Position numbers and translations under genes: made by a program | Shown: positions 62,461 through 64,000 of the stretch, piece after piece | How positions within the stretch are numbered: the first letter of the stretch is position 1 | Layout: each line of letters opens with the position of its first letter | Assembly (NCBI RefSeq): GCF_014982975.1 | Contig: NZ_JADCKL010000002.1 | Span: forward strand, 124,001 to 188,000 | Direction of reading: 5' to 3' | Length of the DNA stretch: 64,000 bases | Source of the DNA: Claveliimonas monacensis | GTDB lineage: Bacteria > Bacillota > Clostridia > Lachnospirales > Lachnospiraceae | Notes under the pieces: generated by a model | Told to the model about the DNA's origin: nothing | Seen by the model: only the letters and a program-made list of their open reading frames with translations | The model's database searches: none

Positions 62461-62612
62461 TCAAGACACGATCTCCACCTGGCACATGCCCATGGTCTGA
62501 AGAGCCGCCTCGTGGCTGGCAGGTGTGACCCCCGCACAGCTCATCGATGATCTCCCAGACTCCCGTCCACAAAATCCCTCTGCATATCCACCACGATCAA
62601 AAGCTTTTTCAT
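62461..62612 (-). pseudogene. Isochorismatase-family (nicotinamidase-like) hydrolase remnant
   Basis: With SD AGGTG and an ATG at 62612 the first 20 codons read MKKLLIVVDMQRDFVDGSLG, the exact start of these hydrolases including the catalytic Asp. The frame stops after DHR. In another frame the sequence SCAGVTPASHEAALQTMGMCQ, typical of the family C-terminus, follows and ends in VEIVS-stop. Roughly 120 residues between them, including the catalytic Cys, are missing, so this is an internal-deletion pseudogene. Confidence 0.8.
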
Positions 62613-63003
62613 GTTTATCACACCTCTTTCCTATCTTTAATAGATACACTATCCCCGGGAAATTTGCAAGTGCCACAGCCGGATATTCCCGTTTTAGATT
62701 TTCTTCACATTTTTTAGAACTTAATAATCATATCTTCATTTTTTCTTTAGATGAGTGTCACAGATTGGACATATTTCCCCTATATACTAAAACCATCAGA
62801 TAAATGAAGCTGACGGGGGTACACAGATATCGGTTCTTGGATTTCCGACAGCTTCGCCTAAAGACATTAAGTTATATTTAGATAGATTTACCTTTTTTCT
62901 CTTATTTCCTTTTTTCTGAGGCAGCCGGAAGCGGCTGCCTCTTCCTTTTGTCCCATCCCGGTGCTATAATGGTTAGACAAACACCTCAGAAAGGATGGCA
63001 CAC
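62613..63003. other. Gene-free stretch upstream of the 63004 gene
   Basis: About 390 bases. It holds a GAAGCTG/CAGCTTC long-range pair (about 62807-62858), a strong terminator hairpin (62919-62943) and a TATAAT -10 (about 62965). The terminator follows no plus-strand gene, so a small RNA is possible. No known riboswitch was recognised. Confidence 0.4.
62919..62943 (+). terminator. Orphan intrinsic terminator
   Basis: GAGGCAGCC and GGCTGCCTC form a perfect 9-bp stem around GGAAGC; TTCCTTTTG follows. No plus-strand coding region precedes it. Confidence 0.75.
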
Positions 63004-63270
63004 ATGTTTCGTTTATGGGCAAAAGAATTTAAAGGGGGGCGGATGGTGAGAGATACGGTAGTCTGCGATGGCGGCGACGACACACGCACCCACAAGATCT
63101 TCCGGGCGCTGGATGAGATATGCTATGACTTTGACCTCAGCAAGCCCATCTGGCTGGACTCCACTGTCACTGAGTTCAAGAGACACAGCAAGACCCGGTT
63201 TTATCAGGATAATTTCGTGGACTCCATCGATTTTGACTATCTGGAGATCCAGGTAATAGAAGAAGACTGA
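63004..63270 (+). CDS. Small conserved protein, unknown
   Basis: About 88 residues from the ATG at 63004, with AAAGGA eight bases upstream (an ATG at 62995 overlaps that SD). The sequence MFRLWAKEFKGGRMVRDTVVCD...THKIFRALDEICYDFDLSKPIWLD is acidic and soluble, with no membrane segment. I cannot name its function. It has its own promoter and terminator. Confidence 0.75.
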   Translation: MFRLWAKEFKGGRMVRDTVVCDGGDDTRTHKIFRALDEICYDFDLSKPIWLDSTVTEFKRHSKTRFYQDNFVDSIDFDYLEIQVIEED

Positions 63271-63297
63271 TCCCAAGAGGGACCAGTCTTCTTTTTA
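63261..63297 (+). terminator. Intrinsic terminator
   Basis: AGAAGACTGATCCC and GGGACCAGTCTTCT pair with one mismatch around AAGA; TTTTTAG follows. The 5' arm lies within the last codons of the 63004 gene. It also faces the convergent permease gene. Confidence 0.85.
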
Positions 63298-63300
63298 GTC

Positions 63301-64000
63301 TCACCCGTTCTGTATGGCCGCAAGAGGGCTCAGCCTCATGGCCCGCAGGGCGGGGATATATCCCGCGCCCATCCCCACCAGCATGGAAAATCCCACTGCC
63401 GCCAGGACCAGCCAGGGAGGAATGAAGGATATCCCTCCTCCCACACCCATGATGTTCTTTGTGGCTGTCAGGGCATTGATGACAGTGGACACCGCAAAGC
63501 TCAGCACGCAGCCCGCCGCGCCTCCCATCAGCCCGATGAAGGCCGCCTCCAGAAGAAACATCTGGCGGATATTTTTCAGGCTGCAGCCCAGCACCTTGAT
63601 AACGCCGATCTCCTTTGTCCTCTCGTAGATGGACATCATCATGGTGTTGGCGATGCCGATAGCCGCCACCAGAAGAGAGACCGCGCCGATCCCTCCCAGC
63701 ACTGCCTGGATGATCGCAAGCTGGCTTTTCATGCTCTTCATGAACTCAGCGTTTGTCTCCGCGTTGTATCCCATCTGGCGGATGGCCGCCGCCACGCTGT
63801 CCGCCTGGTGGATATCGTCCACCCGCACGAGAGCCTGGCTGTAGCAGAACTCCCTGTAGGGCTTTCCGGACTTTGTGACCGGCTGTCCCGGCAGGGCACG
63901 GCCTGCAAATTCCTTTTTCAGCGCCTGCTTCAGCGTGTCCAGGTCACAGTACACACTGGAGAAATGTTCGCCGTAATCCTCCTGACCGCCCGCTACCACT
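63301..64000 (-). CDS. FtsX-like ABC transporter permease, C-terminal part (5' end cut by window)
   Basis: The 232 visible residues are the C-terminal part of a MacB/FtsX-type permease: an extracytoplasmic segment, then helices (LAIIQAVLGGIGAVSLLVAAIGIANTMMMSIYERTKEIGVIKVLG, abridged here as a family landmark of helix 2 and the coupling loop), two further helices, and the usual ending LRAMRLSPLAAIQNG. The start and partner ATPase lie beyond the right edge. It differs from the coiled-coil permease at 11668. Confidence 0.9.
   Translation of the reverse strand, partial: VVAGGQEDYGEHFSSVYCDLDTLKQALKKEFAGRALPGQPVTKSGKPYREFCYSQALVRVDDIHQADSVAAAIRQMGYNAETNAEFMKSMKSQLAIIQAVLGGIGAVSLLVAAIGIANTMMMSIYERTKEIGVIKVLGCSLKNIRQMFLLEAAFIGLMGGAAGCVLSFAVSTVINALTATKNIMGVGGGISFIPPWLVLAAVGFSMLVGMGAGYIPALRAMRLSPLAAIQNG

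Noticed and set aside
62750-62945. Known riboswitch (c-di-GMP, ZTP, THF and others considered)
   Set aside because: None of the conserved cores could be matched; listed only as a possible small RNA.

Overview
The window looks like a chromosome segment of an anaerobic, Gram-positive gut clostridium, most likely Lachnospiraceae. The evidence is protein content and style: a monomeric [FeFe]-hydrogenase, a TM1266-type hydrogenase regulator, an FprA flavo-diiron protein, two Fe-S aldo/keto reductases, the DapL/DapF lysine route, ClpX and LigA of the divergent clostridial kind, HrcA/CIRCE control of htpG, and an M-box Mg2+ riboswitch. Most genes lie on the minus strand and the backbone is GC-rich. 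The species cannot be fixed from the sequence alone.

Layout. 1-7.4 kb: a C39-like peptidase (cut by the window edge), lspA, a small coiled-coil protein, an S8 protease, clpX, ligA and rluF. 7.6-15.9 kb: a small conserved protein, an Fe-S aldo/keto reductase, htpG with a perfect CIRCE operator, and an ABC exporter whose FtsX-like permease carries a very large coiled coil. 16.1-18.5 kb: a translationally coupled pair made of a Fic-like and an HsdM-like protein, both with degraded catalytic motifs. 18.6-34.3 kb: transporters (NSS, CLC, MATE, MgtA), two XRE regulators, a P1-family peptidase, an [FeFe]-hydrogenase and a tight macrodomain-recQ-phosphoesterase operon. mgtA has a promoter, an M-box, a terminator and a long leader.

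34.8-40.2 kb: a compact five-gene operon (SCP2 protein, alpha/beta hydrolase, stand-alone condensation domain, acyl carrier protein, AMP-forming ligase) divergent from a tetR gene. Two matching operator-like palindromes bracket the operon promoter. It looks like a small, regulated acyl- or peptidyl-carrier biosynthetic cluster of unknown product and is the best candidate for an undescribed system here.

41.8-48.0 kb: a 6.15-kb integrative element in the 3' end of tRNA-Pro(CGG), flanked by a 35-bp direct repeat. It carries an XRE repressor with two operator sites, a small unknown gene, an AT-rich CPBP protease, a CHC2-type primase piece, a P4/D5-type primase-helicase, an iteron-like origin and a tyrosine integrase with arm-type sites at both ends. 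The plan recalls phage satellites (PICI/SaPI-like), but no packaging genes are present. Just beyond it lie an unknown gene and an IS200-like insertion sequence.

49.7-64.0 kb: dapF-dapL, fprA with the TM1266-type regulator, a complete pstSCAB-phoU-phoB-phoR operon with a Pho-box-like region, a YitT-family membrane protein, a small alarmone synthetase, cobO, an isochorismatase-family pseudogene with a large internal deletion, a small protein, and the C-terminal part of another FtsX-like permease at the right edge.
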